Assembly: GCA_000509225.1 (NCBI GenBank)
Contig: BAOK01000002.1
Location: forward strand, 624,496-688,495
Direction of reading: 5' to 3'
DNA length: 64,000 bases
Origin: Parvibaculaceae bacterium Mf 1.05b.01
Lineage (GTDB): Bacteria; Pseudomonadota; Alphaproteobacteria; Parvibaculales; Parvibaculaceae
Below, one piece after another: positions 1 through 9,445 of this stretch. Numbering within the stretch: the first letter of the stretch is position 1; each line of letters starts with the position of its first letter. Under the pieces are notes generated by a model that was not told the origin of the DNA, ran no database searches, and saw nothing but the letters and a program-made list of their open reading frames with translations. A program made the translations under genes and the position numbers.

Positions 1-534
1 CACACAGGGAACATCCAGGTGGCTATAGAGGCCTGCAACGCCGGGCATGTAAGGATTGCGCGCTCCCGGGGCGGCTCTGGTGCCTTCAGGGAAGATGATC
101 AGATGTCTGTCCTCTTCGGCGGCGGCCGCTGCTTGGCGCAGCATCTTTCTGAGCGCTTTAGGGCCATCAGAGCGTCGGATGGCAATCATCCGCGCTTTCT
201 GCACATACCAGCCATAGAGCGGAATGTAGAGAAGCTCTTGTTTCAGAACGAGGGCCGGGTGTTCAACAATGGCGATGAGGCTCACTGTCTCCCACATGGA
301 TTGATGTTTTGAGGCGACCACACAGGCCGTGTCAGGAATGTTTTCCAGTCCCCTCACTTCATAGGTGGTGCCTGCGACGACTCTGAGGAGCCACAGGTTC
401 CAGTGCCCTACTGCGCGCATCAGCCAGACGGCGTATCTCGATGGGCCAACGAGAAGTGGCAGACCGATCAGGCCGGCAATGACAGAGGTGCTGTAAAACA
501 GGAAGTTGAACAGAATGGATCGAAATAAGAGCAA
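1..534 (-). CDS. plsC: 1-acyl-sn-glycerol-3-phosphate acyltransferase, C-terminus beyond the window
   Basis: Enzyme family that acylates lysophosphatidic acid to phosphatidic acid at the inner membrane. I translated 178 codons running open to base 1. The N-terminus is a hydrophobic helix. The acyltransferase block I reads KHQSMWET (H-x4-E, the form usual in alphaproteobacteria) and block III reads FPEGTR, followed by GARNPYMPGVAGLY. No ATG is available between the upstream stop at 568-570 and the first conserved residues. A TTG at 534 preceded by AAGGGGACC is the best start. It lies 52 nt downstream of the YdcF-like gene on the same strand and is probably co-transcribed with it. The missing part is only the C-terminal tail outside the window. 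Confidence 0.88.
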   Translation of the reverse strand, partial: MLLFRSILFNFLFYSTSVIAGLIGLPLLVGPSRYAVWLMRAVGHWNLWLLRVVAGTTYEVRGLENIPDTACVVASKHQSMWETVSLIAIVEHPALVLKQELLYIPLYGWYVQKARMIAIRRSDGPKALRKMLRQAAAAAEEDRHLIIFPEGTRAAPGARNPYMPGVAGLYSHLDVPCV

Positions 535-586
535 ATGACGGTCCCCTTGCGGCCAGAAGAGCTGGTATCAGGCGCCTCTTCAGTGA

Positions 587-1216
587 TCACACTTCCTCAA
601 GGCCACCCAATCGCACCAGCGTTAGCAGAAATTTGGAGTATTCCGCAATGAGGAGGCGGCTTGTGCCGGAATATCGCCACCAATCGTCGAGGTGTACCTC
701 GTCATGGAAAACTGGATGGCCCCGGAGATCCACGGCGGGCATTGTATGGCCGAGCTCCCGCAGGGCGCGCGGCAGGTGATAGGCACTGGTGACCACCAGC
801 AGACTTTGGAACCCGTTGGCTTCCACCCAGGAGGCAGTCTCAGCTGCATTGCCAATTGTGTCTTCGGCTCTCCAGTCCATGTCGACACAGCAGTCAAACA
901 GGGCCTTGTCGGGGCTCAGAAGGTCGCTGAGCTCCTCTTTTGTTACCTCGGGGTGTACGCCTGACACGAGGAGACGGGCGCCTCTGCCGCTTGTCAGAAG
1001 ATCCATGGCAGCGTCAATGCGCTCAGGTCCGCCGGTCAGGACAACAATGGCATCTGCTGTGGGCTGGGGGCCTGCCAGGTTGGGCTGAGGAATTTCGCTT
1101 AGGAACCAAAGAAAACCGACCGCGTACCCAAGCGCCAAGGCCGTCAGGCCGGTCAGGACCAACCTTAGTCGTCGGGGCAGCTTTCCCCAGATGGACTTGA
1201 GTGTTGCGTACATCAC
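587..1216 (-). CDS. YdcF-like (DUF218) membrane-anchored protein
   Basis: Member of the DUF218/ElyC-SanA-YdcF family, which are inner-membrane proteins with a Rossmann-like periplasmic domain. Some members affect envelope integrity, but no reaction is known. The 209-residue product has one N-terminal membrane helix (about residues 18-36), then the family signature ADAIVVLTGGPERIDAA (about 53-70), a second block LLVSGVHP and the conserved EDTIGNAAET and SAYHLPRA stretches. It starts with two adjacent ATGs (1216 and 1213). It sits between ftsX and plsC on the same strand, an order common in Hyphomicrobiales, so a role in envelope or division is suggested by context only. Confidence 0.85.
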   Translation of the reverse strand: MMYATLKSIWGKLPRRLRLVLTGLTALALGYAVGFLWFLSEIPQPNLAGPQPTADAIVVLTGGPERIDAAMDLLTSGRGARLLVSGVHPEVTKEELSDLLSPDKALFDCCVDMDWRAEDTIGNAAETASWVEANGFQSLLVVTSAYHLPRALRELGHTMPAVDLRGHPVFHDEVHLDDWWRYSGTSRLLIAEYSKFLLTLVRLGGLEEV

Positions 1217-1320
1217 TGCCGGTCGCTCATGTTCCCAGGAAATGACAGTTTAGCATGAGGAAACGAGCAATACCGCCAATTTGCGGCGAATTTTTGCCTT
1301 TGAGGGATTTTCGGCTGATC

Positions 1321-1364
1321 GCGCTTGCGAACCACAAAAGTCTGCAACTTTTGTTGAAAGCGCT
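1321..1364. repeat. 44-bp intergenic palindromic element, copy 1
   Basis: The element begins GCGCTTGCGAACC and ends TTGAAAGCGCT, so its ends are inverted complements, and it has an internal AAAAGT/ACTTTT pair. It abuts the ftsX stop codon. It closely resembles the tandem copies at 38252-38400 and is related in plan to those at 40580-40686. Such elements are scattered between genes in Hyphomicrobiales and may end or stabilise transcripts. That role is inference. Confidence 0.75.
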
Positions 1365-2312
1365 CTAAATCATTCGGCCTAGAACACGCAGGACCGTCAT
1401 TCGGGCGGCGAGGGTGGTCGTGAGGGCGACAATCGCCGGGACCAGCAACAGCCAGGGGTAGTCGCTGAGCATGAGGCCCGGTACTGGAAGTAGGAAGGCA
1501 CCGCCTTCAGAGCCCAGCCAGGTGATGGCGAGGAAGGTGAGGACAGCGGCGGCAAGGCCACTTGCTCCGCCTCTTAGGCCCAATTGCAGAAAGTGCCGCT
1601 GGACTTCGTTTGCCACAAACTCATCTGGTGCGCCCACGAGATGCAGGACTTCGACACTCTCATGATTGGCGGCAAGGCTCGCCCGGGTGGCAAAGACAAC
1701 GATGGCCACTGTGGTGAGCGTTATCAATGAGAGAATGCCGATCGATAGCCAGACAGCGGAGCGCGCGGCTGACAGAAGTTCACCCAGCCATTGTCTATGT
1801 GTATCGAGTTCAATCCCCGGGGCAGCTGCCGCGAGCCGTTCGGCGAGGCGGCTCATATCAACATTTGCGTCAGAGCTGAGCTCTACATCAATCAGAGAGG
1901 GCAGGGGCAGATCTTCACTCTCTGTCGTTTCGCCCAACCAGGGATCGAGAAGCGCTCGAATATCTGCTTCTGAGAGCGCACTTGCGCGTTCAATCCCCTC
2001 AACTTCATCAAGCACAGCCAAAGCAGCGCTGATTTGATCCTCTGTCGCTATTTCTGCGTGAGGTTTAACCTGAATGGTGAGCGAACCCTCAAGTTGTGCC
2101 GTCCAGTCATTGGCGGAACGGGTGACCGTGACCATTGCGCCAAATGCCAGGCAGGCGAGGTAAGACATGGCGGCGACGACCAGGACCAAAGTGGCGCCTG
2201 TGACGTCTGCTGGTGGCATGATGCCGCTGCGCGGCGTCCGCCCGACAATCAGCGAAATCCAGTTTGATGCTGGCCGTGGGCTGGCTTTGTCGCTTGTGTC
2301 AGCATCAGTCAC
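1365..2312 (-). CDS. ftsX: Cell division ABC transporter permease FtsX
   Basis: Permease partner of FtsE. In known systems FtsEX links the divisome to periplasmic peptidoglycan hydrolases. The 315-residue protein has an N-terminal cytoplasmic segment, a first membrane helix (about residues 38-60), a periplasmic domain of about 110 residues, and then three helices in the C-terminal FtsX domain (around 180-205, 235-265 and 275-300), which is the expected topology. Its start overlaps the end of ftsE by 8 nt, showing translational coupling. It is slightly longer than typical alphaproteobacterial FtsX. A palindromic repeat follows the stop directly. Confidence 0.9.
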   Translation of the reverse strand: MTDADTSDKASPRPASNWISLIVGRTPRSGIMPPADVTGATLVLVVAAMSYLACLAFGAMVTVTRSANDWTAQLEGSLTIQVKPHAEIATEDQISAALAVLDEVEGIERASALSEADIRALLDPWLGETTESEDLPLPSLIDVELSSDANVDMSRLAERLAAAAPGIELDTHRQWLGELLSAARSAVWLSIGILSLITLTTVAIVVFATRASLAANHESVEVLHLVGAPDEFVANEVQRHFLQLGLRGGASGLAAAVLTFLAITWLGSEGGAFLLPVPGLMLSDYPWLLLVPAIVALTTTLAARMTVLRVLGRMI

Positions 2313-2964
2313 GATAGGTCAGCTCCCCATTTTGAATGATGAGCTCTGGGGCACGGCTTGCATCCACAAGGGCGCGATCATGGGTTGCGATGAGAACAGA
2401 CGTGCCGAGGCGATTTAGCTCGATAAAGAGGCGCAACAGCCGCTGACCCATCTCTGGATCGACATTCCCGGTTGGTTCATCGGCAAGCAGCAAAGCTGGG
2501 CGTCCCACCACCGCACGCGCGATGGCAGCGCGCTGTTGTTCACCCCCTGACAGGGTTGAGGGGCGTGCCTGCATCCGATCACCTAGCCCTACCCAGGTGA
2601 GGAGCTCTTCTACGTCATCGCGATATTCCGCTTCATTGCGTCCTGTGACCTTGAGCGGCAGGGCGACGTTCTCATAGGTTGTGAGGTGCTCTAAGAGGCG
2701 GAACTCCTGGAACACAACGCCGATGCGGCGTCGGAGGCCAGGTAGGTCTGCACGTGATGTGGTTGCCACGTCATGTCCGAACATGGAGATCAGCCCGCGG
2801 GATGGCTTATGGGCAAGAAACATCAGTTTCAGTAGAGAGGTTTTTCCGGCACCTGATGGCCCGGTGAGAAAGTGCAAAGACCCGGGCTCCAGATGAAAGG
2901 AGACGTCCCGCAAAATCTCCGGGCCCATCCCATAGCGCATCCCGACATTTTCAAACCGCACCAT
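2305..2964 (-). CDS. ftsE: Cell division ATP-binding protein FtsE
   Basis: ATPase of the FtsEX complex, on the cytoplasmic face of the septum. The 219-residue ABC domain has Walker A GPSGAGKT at residues 35-42, a Q-loop at FQEFRLL, the signature LSGGEQQR near residue 140, and Walker B LLLADEPTG followed by the switch His in ATHDRA. Length and the FQEFRLL motif match FtsE rather than generic exporters. It is first in the ftsE-ftsX run and is divergent from the zinc-ribbon gene. The 262-nt spacer (2965-3226) must hold promoters for both. Confidence 0.95.
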   Translation of the reverse strand: MVRFENVGMRYGMGPEILRDVSFHLEPGSLHFLTGPSGAGKTSLLKLMFLAHKPSRGLISMFGHDVATTSRADLPGLRRRIGVVFQEFRLLEHLTTYENVALPLKVTGRNEAEYRDDVEELLTWVGLGDRMQARPSTLSGGEQQRAAIARAVVGRPALLLADEPTGNVDPEMGQRLLRLFIELNRLGTSVLIATHDRALVDASRAPELIIQNGELTYRD

Positions 2965-3194
2965 CTACGCTGCTCTTCTTCGCTTAGCTGTTACAAACAT
3001 TGGCACAAAATGTCGTCTTTCGCTGTGTGCTTAACGCGGCCTTAACCACGTTTACGCGTTTAATAGTCGGAGCAAGCCACCCTTGCACGGAAAATCTCTG
3101 GACGCTGCCTGACTGAAAGATTCTGCAACAGGTTTTGGGGGTGTTTTCCATTGCTCGCTTGAGTTGCTGGGATGGCCTGTGCAAAGTGATGTCG

Positions 3195-3206
3195 ATCAAA
3201 TTTGAT
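3195..3206. promoter_or_regulatory. 12-bp perfect palindrome upstream of the zinc-ribbon gene
   Basis: ATCAAATTTGAT is a perfect palindrome 20 nt before the ATG at 3227, in the ftsE/zinc-ribbon divergent spacer. Its position suits an operator or a palindromic promoter part. A chance AT-rich palindrome cannot be excluded. Confidence 0.3.
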
Positions 3207-3226
3207 TCAGAGAAGACCTGATTCGT

Positions 3227-3976
3227 ATGATTATTTCCTGCCCATCCTGCACGACAAAGTACCAAGTAGAGGCGGCTGGCTTTATGCCAAAGGGCCGCAA
3301 GGTGCGCTGTGCAAAATGCGGGGAAACCTGGCATCAGGATCCGCCCAAAGACATTCCCAAGACCCTGGATGAGACGGATGAGGTGCCGGTTGAGGCCAAA
3401 GAAGCCGCGCCGCCGCCGCCGGCAAATGATGGCGCCGACCCGGTTGAGAAGCCCGCTCCAGCCAGTGCTGGATCAGAGGCTGTTGCAGCACGGCGGATGG
3501 CAGCTTTCCGAAAAACACTGACACGCTGGCGCATGGGGCAGGTTGCTGGATTTGCTGGGCTTGGTCTGTTTGTTGGGCTAACACTCCTTGCGCTTTTCAG
3601 CTTTAAGGACGAGCTGGTTGCCGCATGGCCAGCGACGGCCTCACTCTATGCTGTGCTCAATGAGCCCGTAAATCCGCAGCGTATGGAATTTCAGAACGTC
3701 GCCTACGAGCATCAATATGAGAACGGTCTTCCGGTTCTCTCGATCACTGGCGAAGTAGTCAATGTTGGCGATGCGCGTCTCTCCGTGCCTCGAGTCCGTG
3801 TTGGATTGCGGGATGAGGGCCAGAATGAACTTTATGCCTGGACTTTTGCGTTGCCGGAGCCAGCTCTGGAACCAAGCGAAACCGCAGAGTTCGTGACACG
3901 TTTGTCGAGCCCGCCTATCGATGCGCGGGATCTCGAAATCCGGTTCCTAGATCAAACAGAAGAAATGAACCCCTGA
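3227..3976 (+). CDS. MJ0042 zinc-ribbon / DUF3426 membrane protein
   Basis: The N-terminus has the MJ0042-type zinc finger with Cys pairs CPSC (residues 5-8) and CAKC (about 28-31), followed by a Pro/Glu-rich linker. One membrane helix (about residues 106-128) comes next, then a DUF3426-type domain resembling an FxLyD fold (LSITGEVVNVGDARLSVP). The likely topology is a cytoplasmic finger and a periplasmic C-domain. The family is widely placed next to ftsE in alphaproteobacteria. No biochemical role is established. It converges with the TIGR02302 gene, with a 22-nt gap. Confidence 0.85.
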   Translation: MIISCPSCTTKYQVEAAGFMPKGRKVRCAKCGETWHQDPPKDIPKTLDETDEVPVEAKEAAPPPPANDGADPVEKPAPASAGSEAVAARRMAAFRKTLTRWRMGQVAGFAGLGLFVGLTLLALFSFKDELVAAWPATASLYAVLNEPVNPQRMEFQNVAYEHQYENGLPVLSITGEVVNVGDARLSVPRVRVGLRDEGQNELYAWTFALPEPALEPSETAEFVTRLSSPPIDARDLEIRFLDQTEEMNP

Positions 3977-3998
3977 TCGGGTCCTGATGATCGGTGCA

Positions 3999-6533
3999 TT
4001 AGAAGCGGCGCAATAGGCGCTCCAGATATTCCAATTCTTGTTCCGGGCGCCCGAGTTCGGCAGCTCGTTTGCGTAACTCTTCCAGAATCTGGCGGGCACG
4101 TTGGAGGTCTAACTCGTCTGGCAATTTCACCGAATCTGAGTTGCTGGTTCCGTTCGACGTCAAAGGTCGGCCCAGCGGGTCGGTCTGATCGCCGCCAGCG
4201 TTGACGCCGCTTTGTTCGCCACCTGATCCCATTGAATCAAACATTGCATCGGCCAGTGCCTGCGCGCCGGAGCGAAGTTGGTCGATGGCTCGTCCCTGTG
4301 CCCCTGCCGCTGAGTCTGGTCTTCCCTGGGAGAGCCGATCTTGGGCTCGTTGCATGGAGCGCGCGGCCTGCTCCAATTCGCCGGGTACAGGTTGTCCGTT
4401 CTCACCGAGCTGACCCATCAGATCTTCAAGGCGTTGTCTGATTCCATCCTGTTGACCCTGCAGGTTCTCGAGCGGTGGCGCGCCGTTTTGTCCTTGATTG
4501 CCGCTCTCTCCACCCTCTGACCCTCCAGGGGCGCCTTGCCCATGCTGGAACGTTTCGTCCATGAGGCTACGTTGCTCAGAGATGATGTCGCCCATTTCCC
4601 CGATGGCATCAGCAAGATCAGACTCTCCCTGTGTCGGCTGTTGTTGTTCCTCAGTGTTGAGGTTCTCCAGAATATCATCGAGCTGTGACAGGAGGTCCTG
4701 GGCCTGATCCCGCGCACCGGTTTTGGCCAGATCGCCGATCGCGTCCAGCATCTTTTCGAGATCAGAGCGTTCCATCATCTGACCGTCGCCGGGCGGCTGC
4801 AGCTGGGGATCCATTTCTGCCGTGGCGTTGCCAGCGAGTTCGTCCAAATACCGTGAAAGGGCTGATTTCAGCTCCTGCATCAATTGTTCGATCTCGTTCG
4901 GCGACGCGCCCTCAGCCAGCGCCTGGGCCAGTGCCTCGCGCGCCGCCCGCAGGTCGCGCTCTGCCATGGAGAGATCCCCGTCTTCGATGTGAAGGGCAAG
5001 GTCCCACAGGAGTTTTGACACGCCAGCAAGGTCTCCTGGGCGTCTTGCCTTTACTAAGCGCCAATAAGCGGCGCGCAGACCAAGATAGACAGAGGCGTCA
5101 TTGATGTGTTTTTCACCTTCAAGCGCAAAGGCGTTGATGAAACCTGCAACGCTTCCCCTGTTGAGCGGCGACATGGCGAGACGTTGGCGTTGTTCGACAA
5201 GGGCGGCGGCTAAGGGTTTGGTGAACTGTCTCGCCGGCAAGGCCATATTAATGGTGCGGCTTGTGCTTGTTTGTTCTGCGTCGTCGCTCACCACCAGCGT
5301 GAGCATTACGGGCAGACCTGCCCACGGATGGGACAGCAGGTCCTTATATGCGGTGTTGGTTGCGTCCTTCGGGCGAATGCCGGGCAAGGGCAGGTCGATC
5401 TGGGTGGCGACTTTTTCGGCTACAAATCCGTCAATCAGCGGGCTGAAGCCATCTCGTGTGAGCGGTTCGTCACCGAGCTGAAAAATCTGTTTGTCTTCCA
5501 GCACGAAAATCGGATCGAGGTCCAAGTCCATTTTCAGATCAACGACGCCATAATCGTCGATGACTTCGTAGATCAGTTTGAGGGTCCGTCGTGTGGTTGC
5601 ACTGGCTTCGACAAGCCGCACGAACGGAGCTTCGTCGGGGATGACTGTGATCGGCCAGGTTCCCTGATCGCGGCCGCCCTGGGTTATAGCCAGAGTGGTA
5701 TCTGCCTCTACGGTTGCGCTGGTTTCGTAGGCTTGTTCGCCGCGTTGGTTGGTTTCTTTGAGAGCAAGCGTTTCTGCTCCCAGCGTCACCTGTGGGCGGC
5801 TGCCCCCGAAGATGTTTGCGGTGATTTCGCTGCCTTCAGGTACTTCCAGCGCGGCTGTGGTGGTCTGGGTCAAGAAGATAGGGGCCCGACCGGTATAATC
5901 TGGGGGGGTGATCCATGCATCAACCTGGCCTGTTGAGCCAGTCCCGGTGAACCCGGGGAAAAAACCTTGAGCCAATCTGCTACCGGCAAGAGGACCCGCG
6001 ATGGCAAATGCGGCGACCAGGCAGACCACCAAAGCGCTGCGAAGGGCGAATGGGTCATGGGCTGCAAGTCCAGGTGAGGGCCAACTCGCACGCAAGGAGG
6101 CGAGGCGCGTCTTCAGCCACTGTCTGTGTGCCGCCCATAGCTGATCGCTGCCTGTACCCGCAGCCGCCTGATCCTCATAGGTGGAGAGGGGTCTGTGTGG
6201 GAGGTTGTTCATCTCCTCCAGACGGCGCAGGCCATCGGCCCGCGTTGGGAATTCTGACCAGCCAAGGTCTCGGTGAAGCAGAAAACCAGCGGCTCCGAAG
6301 GTTGTCAGCAAAGCAGCCCAAGTTGGGAGGAGAGTCCAAGTTTCGAAGGTGCCTACAAGAGCGAGCGTTGCATAGGTGCCCACCATGCCGACCGCCGGCC
6401 AGAGCGCTGGCCACGCCCTTTCCCACCAAAGCGCCGCGCGGGCGATCTCCACTCGCGTCGCGACGGAGGATGGCAGCACCGAAGGGGTTGCTGTTCCATC
6501 TGACGTCTCGTTTGATGTTTCTGTCTGCGCCAA
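3999..6533 (-). CDS. TIGR02302 / DUF4175 family large membrane protein
   Basis: A family of alphaproteobacterial membrane proteins of about 850 residues with no assigned function. Three hydrophobic helices occur in the first 200 residues (about 48-66, 70-88 and 165-185). A long periplasmic region of beta-rich character follows (about 200-430), then an alpha-helical stretch rich in Gln/Glu/Gly (about 520-780), including Q- and G-rich low-complexity linkers. The C-terminus QELEYLERLLRRF is typical of the family. It lies 41 nt downstream of lysA on the same strand and ends the argH-lptM-lysA run, as in many relatives. An envelope role is inferred only from topology. Confidence 0.85.
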   Translation of the reverse strand: MAQTETSNETSDGTATPSVLPSSVATRVEIARAALWWERAWPALWPAVGMVGTYATLALVGTFETWTLLPTWAALLTTFGAAGFLLHRDLGWSEFPTRADGLRRLEEMNNLPHRPLSTYEDQAAAGTGSDQLWAAHRQWLKTRLASLRASWPSPGLAAHDPFALRSALVVCLVAAFAIAGPLAGSRLAQGFFPGFTGTGSTGQVDAWITPPDYTGRAPIFLTQTTTAALEVPEGSEITANIFGGSRPQVTLGAETLALKETNQRGEQAYETSATVEADTTLAITQGGRDQGTWPITVIPDEAPFVRLVEASATTRRTLKLIYEVIDDYGVVDLKMDLDLDPIFVLEDKQIFQLGDEPLTRDGFSPLIDGFVAEKVATQIDLPLPGIRPKDATNTAYKDLLSHPWAGLPVMLTLVVSDDAEQTSTSRTINMALPARQFTKPLAAALVEQRQRLAMSPLNRGSVAGFINAFALEGEKHINDASVYLGLRAAYWRLVKARRPGDLAGVSKLLWDLALHIEDGDLSMAERDLRAAREALAQALAEGASPNEIEQLMQELKSALSRYLDELAGNATAEMDPQLQPPGDGQMMERSDLEKMLDAIGDLAKTGARDQAQDLLSQLDDILENLNTEEQQQPTQGESDLADAIGEMGDIISEQRSLMDETFQHGQGAPGGSEGGESGNQGQNGAPPLENLQGQQDGIRQRLEDLMGQLGENGQPVPGELEQAARSMQRAQDRLSQGRPDSAAGAQGRAIDQLRSGAQALADAMFDSMGSGGEQSGVNAGGDQTDPLGRPLTSNGTSNSDSVKLPDELDLQRARQILEELRKRAAELGRPEQELEYLERLLRRF

Positions 6534-6574
6534 GCGGATCCCGTCTTCTTTTCAGGTGCGGGAGAGATCACCCG

Positions 6575-7846
6575 CTAGTTTGTGAGCCAGTCAGGCAGTC
6601 TATCCTGTTCCAGCATTACGTCATAACTTGGACGTGGCCGGATCACGGTGAATTGTGATCCATTCACCATCACTTCTGGCACCAAAGGCCTGGTATTGTA
6701 GGTGGACGCCTGGACGGCGCCATAGGCTCCCGCTGACATGACTGCCAGCAGATCACCGGGTTTTTGGGCGCTTAAGGTACGCCCCTTGGCGAAAAAGTCC
6801 CCGGTTTCGCAGATTGGACCCACGATATCGTAGGTAAGCCGAGCTTCGTCTGGGGCCGTTTCGGTGACTGGCTGGATGTCGTGATAGGCGTCATAGAGTG
6901 TTGGACGGATGAGGTCATTCATCGCGCCGTCGATGATCAGGAACGATCTGTCCTCTCCATGTTTTTCAAAGATAACATTCACGACCAGAATGCCGGCGTT
7001 CCCTGCGATCATGCGCCCAGGCTCAAACATCAGCTGACAGCCGAGATGCCCCACTGTCCGCTTCACCATGGCGGCATAGTCGGCAGGCGGCGGCGGCACA
7101 TCATTGGTGCCGCGATAGGGAATGCCAAGACCGCCACCCAGATCCAACCGTGTGATGTCGTGGCCGGCGGCTCGTAGCTCCTCGACCATGGAGGCGACGC
7201 GGGTAAAGGCTTCTTCAAACGGCGCAAGATCTGTCAGCTGGCTGCCAATATGCACATCGACGCCAGCGACCTTGATGCCGGGCAGTGCTGCAGCGCGGGC
7301 ATAGACGCGCGGCGCCTGAAGCCAGGAAATACCGAACTTGTTCTCCGCCTTACCGGTCGTGATTTTCTCGTGGGTTTTGGCATCCACATCTGGATTGACC
7401 CGAAGCGCAATGGCGGCCTCTTTTCCCATGTTGCTCGCGATCTGAGACAGGAGTTCCAGCTCGGGCTCTGATTCCACGTTGAACTGATGAATGCCGGTTT
7501 CGAGCGCGAAAGCGAGTTCCTGTGCCTGTTTGCCGACGCCGGAGAAGACGATCCGCTCTGGCGGAATGCCAGCGGCCAGTGCCCGACGGAGCTCACCTTC
7601 TGACACGATGTCCGCACCGGAGCCTAAGTCGCCGAGTGTTTTGATCACTGCAAGGTTTGAGTTTGCTTTGACGGAGTAGCAGACAAGCGTGTCTGTGCCT
7701 TCAAAAGCTTCTGCAAAGACTCGATAGTGCCGTTCCAGCGTCGCCGTTGAATAGCAGTAGAACGGCGTGCCAACTTCAGCTGCAATGTCTGTTAGGGGCA
7801 CATCCTCGGCGTGGAGGGTACCGTCTTTGTATTGAAAGTGGTGCAA
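6575..7846 (-). CDS. lysA: Diaminopimelate decarboxylase
   Basis: PLP enzyme that decarboxylates meso-diaminopimelate to lysine, the last step of the pathway. The 423-residue protein has the PLP lysine at residue 60 in CYSVKANSN, HIGSQLTDL in the barrel, the phosphate-binding GGGLGIPY, and the substrate-site CETGDFFAKGR near the C-terminus, followed by SAGAYG. Length fits the family. It is preceded by the small lipoprotein gene (26-nt gap) and followed by the TIGR02302 gene. Confidence 0.96.
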   Translation of the reverse strand: MHHFQYKDGTLHAEDVPLTDIAAEVGTPFYCYSTATLERHYRVFAEAFEGTDTLVCYSVKANSNLAVIKTLGDLGSGADIVSEGELRRALAAGIPPERIVFSGVGKQAQELAFALETGIHQFNVESEPELELLSQIASNMGKEAAIALRVNPDVDAKTHEKITTGKAENKFGISWLQAPRVYARAAALPGIKVAGVDVHIGSQLTDLAPFEEAFTRVASMVEELRAAGHDITRLDLGGGLGIPYRGTNDVPPPPADYAAMVKRTVGHLGCQLMFEPGRMIAGNAGILVVNVIFEKHGEDRSFLIIDGAMNDLIRPTLYDAYHDIQPVTETAPDEARLTYDIVGPICETGDFFAKGRTLSAQKPGDLLAVMSAGAYGAVQASTYNTRPLVPEVMVNGSQFTVIRPRPSYDVMLEQDRLPDWLTN

Positions 7847-7872
7847 AGACTTACTCGCTTGGGTGGAGGGAC

Positions 7873-7986
7873 CTAGTTGGTCTGTTCCTGTTCAGTTGGT
7901 TGCGGCTTTACCGGCGGGGCTTTGACCCCACACGCCGCCAAACCGAAGCTCGCGACCAGCATTAGTGTCAGGGTGGTTCGGATCAT
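7873..7986 (-). CDS. lptM: Small lipoprotein, LptM-like
   Basis: A 37-residue product, short enough to be missed by gene callers. It starts [14 protein letters not shown] and has the lipobox LAAC with Cys19, then GVKAPPVKP, a Pro-rich tail typical of LptM/YifL-type lipoproteins. In known cases LptM helps assemble the LptDE lipopolysaccharide translocon in the outer membrane. Its ATG overlaps the argH stop by 4 nt (ATGA), and lysA follows 26 nt later. This argH-lptM-lysA order is widely conserved in proteobacteria and supports both the gene and its name. Confidence 0.85.
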   Translation of the reverse strand: MIRTTLTLMLVASFGLAACGVKAPPVKPQPTEQEQTN

Positions 7987-9392
7987 TTCGTCTCTCCTTC
8001 TGTTGCCCGTTTTGGCGCCAGGATTTTCCGCCAGCGGTTTGCCTCTGCTCTCACGTTTGAGGGCGCTGTCCCGCCAAGGCTCGTACGGCTTGCGACAGAA
8101 CTCTCGACACTTAAGACAGAGTATATGTCATTTGTGATTGCCGGATCGACCGCCTGCATTTCTTCCAGCGAGAGTTCGTGCAAATCGACGCCTTTTTCTT
8201 CAGCCTTTGAGACCAGTGTGCCGGTTACGTGGTGGGCTTGCCGGAAAGGCAGGTCTGCAACTCTCACAAGCCAGTCTGCCAGATCGGTCGCGGTGGAAAA
8301 GCCACCACCTGCCGCCTTCGCCATCGCCTCTTTGTTCGCCGTCAGCGAGCCAGCCATGGCGGTCATTGCTGCAAGACAGAGAGACAGCGCGTCGAGCGCA
8401 TCAAAGAGCGCCTCCTTGTCTTCCTGCATGTCCTTTGAATAGGCGAGCGGCAGGCCCTTCATCACAATGCTGAGCGATGTGAAGGCTGCAATCACCCGGC
8501 CTGATTTTGCCCGCACGAGCTCGGCAGCATCGGGGTTCCGCTTTTGCGGCATGATGGAAGACCCTGTCGTCAGGCTGTCTGGCAGGTCGATGAACTTAAA
8601 GCCGGCGGACATCCAAACGACAATCTCTTCTGCAAACCGTGAGAGATGTGTTGCTGTTATCGCGGCAGCCGCCAATGTTTCGAGCGCAAAGTCCCGATCC
8701 GACACGCTGTCGAGCGAGTTTCTCGTGGGGCCATCAAAACCCAGCGCCGCTGCTGTCTGTTCCCGGTCGATGGGAAAAGACGTGCCGGCAAGGGCAGCCG
8801 CGCCGAGCGGGCTTTGATTCAGGCGTTTCCGAGCATCAGCGAACCGGCCCCGGTCCCGAGCCAGCATTTCCACGTAAGCCAGGCAATGGTGGCCAAACGT
8901 CACCGGCTGGGCGGTCTGCAGGTGGGTGAAGCCCGGCATGACAGTATCCGCATGGGTTTCTGCTTGGGTCACAAAGGCATCCTGAAGGGCGGCCAGCTGT
9001 GCATCGAGATGGTCGATGGTGTCGCGCACATAGAGCTTAAAGTCGGTTGCGACCTGATCGTTCCGCGAGCGTGCGGTATGGAGCCGTCCGGCGGCGGGGC
9101 CAGCGATTTCGGACAGACGATTTTCCACATTCATATGAATGTCTTCAAGAGACCGGGAGAAGGTGAACTGACCTGCGTCAATGTCTCGCGCGATTGTGTC
9201 CAGACCCGTGATGATTTGATCTGCGTCGCCCTTTGAAATAATACCCTTGTCGGCCAACATAGTGCAGTGAGCCTTCGAGCCCTGGATGTCCTGGGCTGCG
9301 AAGCGCTGGTCGAACCCGATGGAGGCGTTGATTTCCTCCATAATTTCATCTGGGCCATCGCCGAACCGGCCGCCCCACATTTTATTGCTCAT
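7983..9392 (-). CDS. argH: Argininosuccinate lyase
   Basis: Splits argininosuccinate into arginine and fumarate. The start is set at the ATG at 9392 ([10 protein letters not shown]), where family similarity begins. An in-frame extension upstream would overlap the divergent thioredoxin gene. Visible motifs are HTARSRNDQ near residue 110, [10 protein letters not shown], and the fumarase-superfamily signature [12 protein letters not shown] near residue 280. The protein has 469 residues, the expected size. It is first of the argH-lptM-lysA operon, and the promoter must lie in or near the 53-nt spacer shared with the divergent tlpA-like gene. Confidence 0.96.
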   Translation of the reverse strand: MSNKMWGGRFGDGPDEIMEEINASIGFDQRFAAQDIQGSKAHCTMLADKGIISKGDADQIITGLDTIARDIDAGQFTFSRSLEDIHMNVENRLSEIAGPAAGRLHTARSRNDQVATDFKLYVRDTIDHLDAQLAALQDAFVTQAETHADTVMPGFTHLQTAQPVTFGHHCLAYVEMLARDRGRFADARKRLNQSPLGAAALAGTSFPIDREQTAAALGFDGPTRNSLDSVSDRDFALETLAAAAITATHLSRFAEEIVVWMSAGFKFIDLPDSLTTGSSIMPQKRNPDAAELVRAKSGRVIAAFTSLSIVMKGLPLAYSKDMQEDKEALFDALDALSLCLAAMTAMAGSLTANKEAMAKAAGGGFSTATDLADWLVRVADLPFRQAHHVTGTLVSKAEEKGVDLHELSLEEMQAVDPAITNDIYSVLSVESSVASRTSLGGTAPSNVRAEANRWRKILAPKRATEGETK

Positions 9393-9445
9393 CGTTCTTG
9401 CTCCGGCGCTTGGTCCGGGGGGTGGTGGGCAAGGAGAGAAGTTCC

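Noticed and set aside
5271-5936. 221-codon plus-strand frame inside the TIGR02302 gene
   Set aside because: Antisense to a well-supported protein and without a ribosome site.
9398-9445. Upstream ATG for the TlpA-like protein
   Set aside because: It adds 16 basic residues before the membrane helix and lacks a ribosome site. The ATG at 9446 has AAGGAG.
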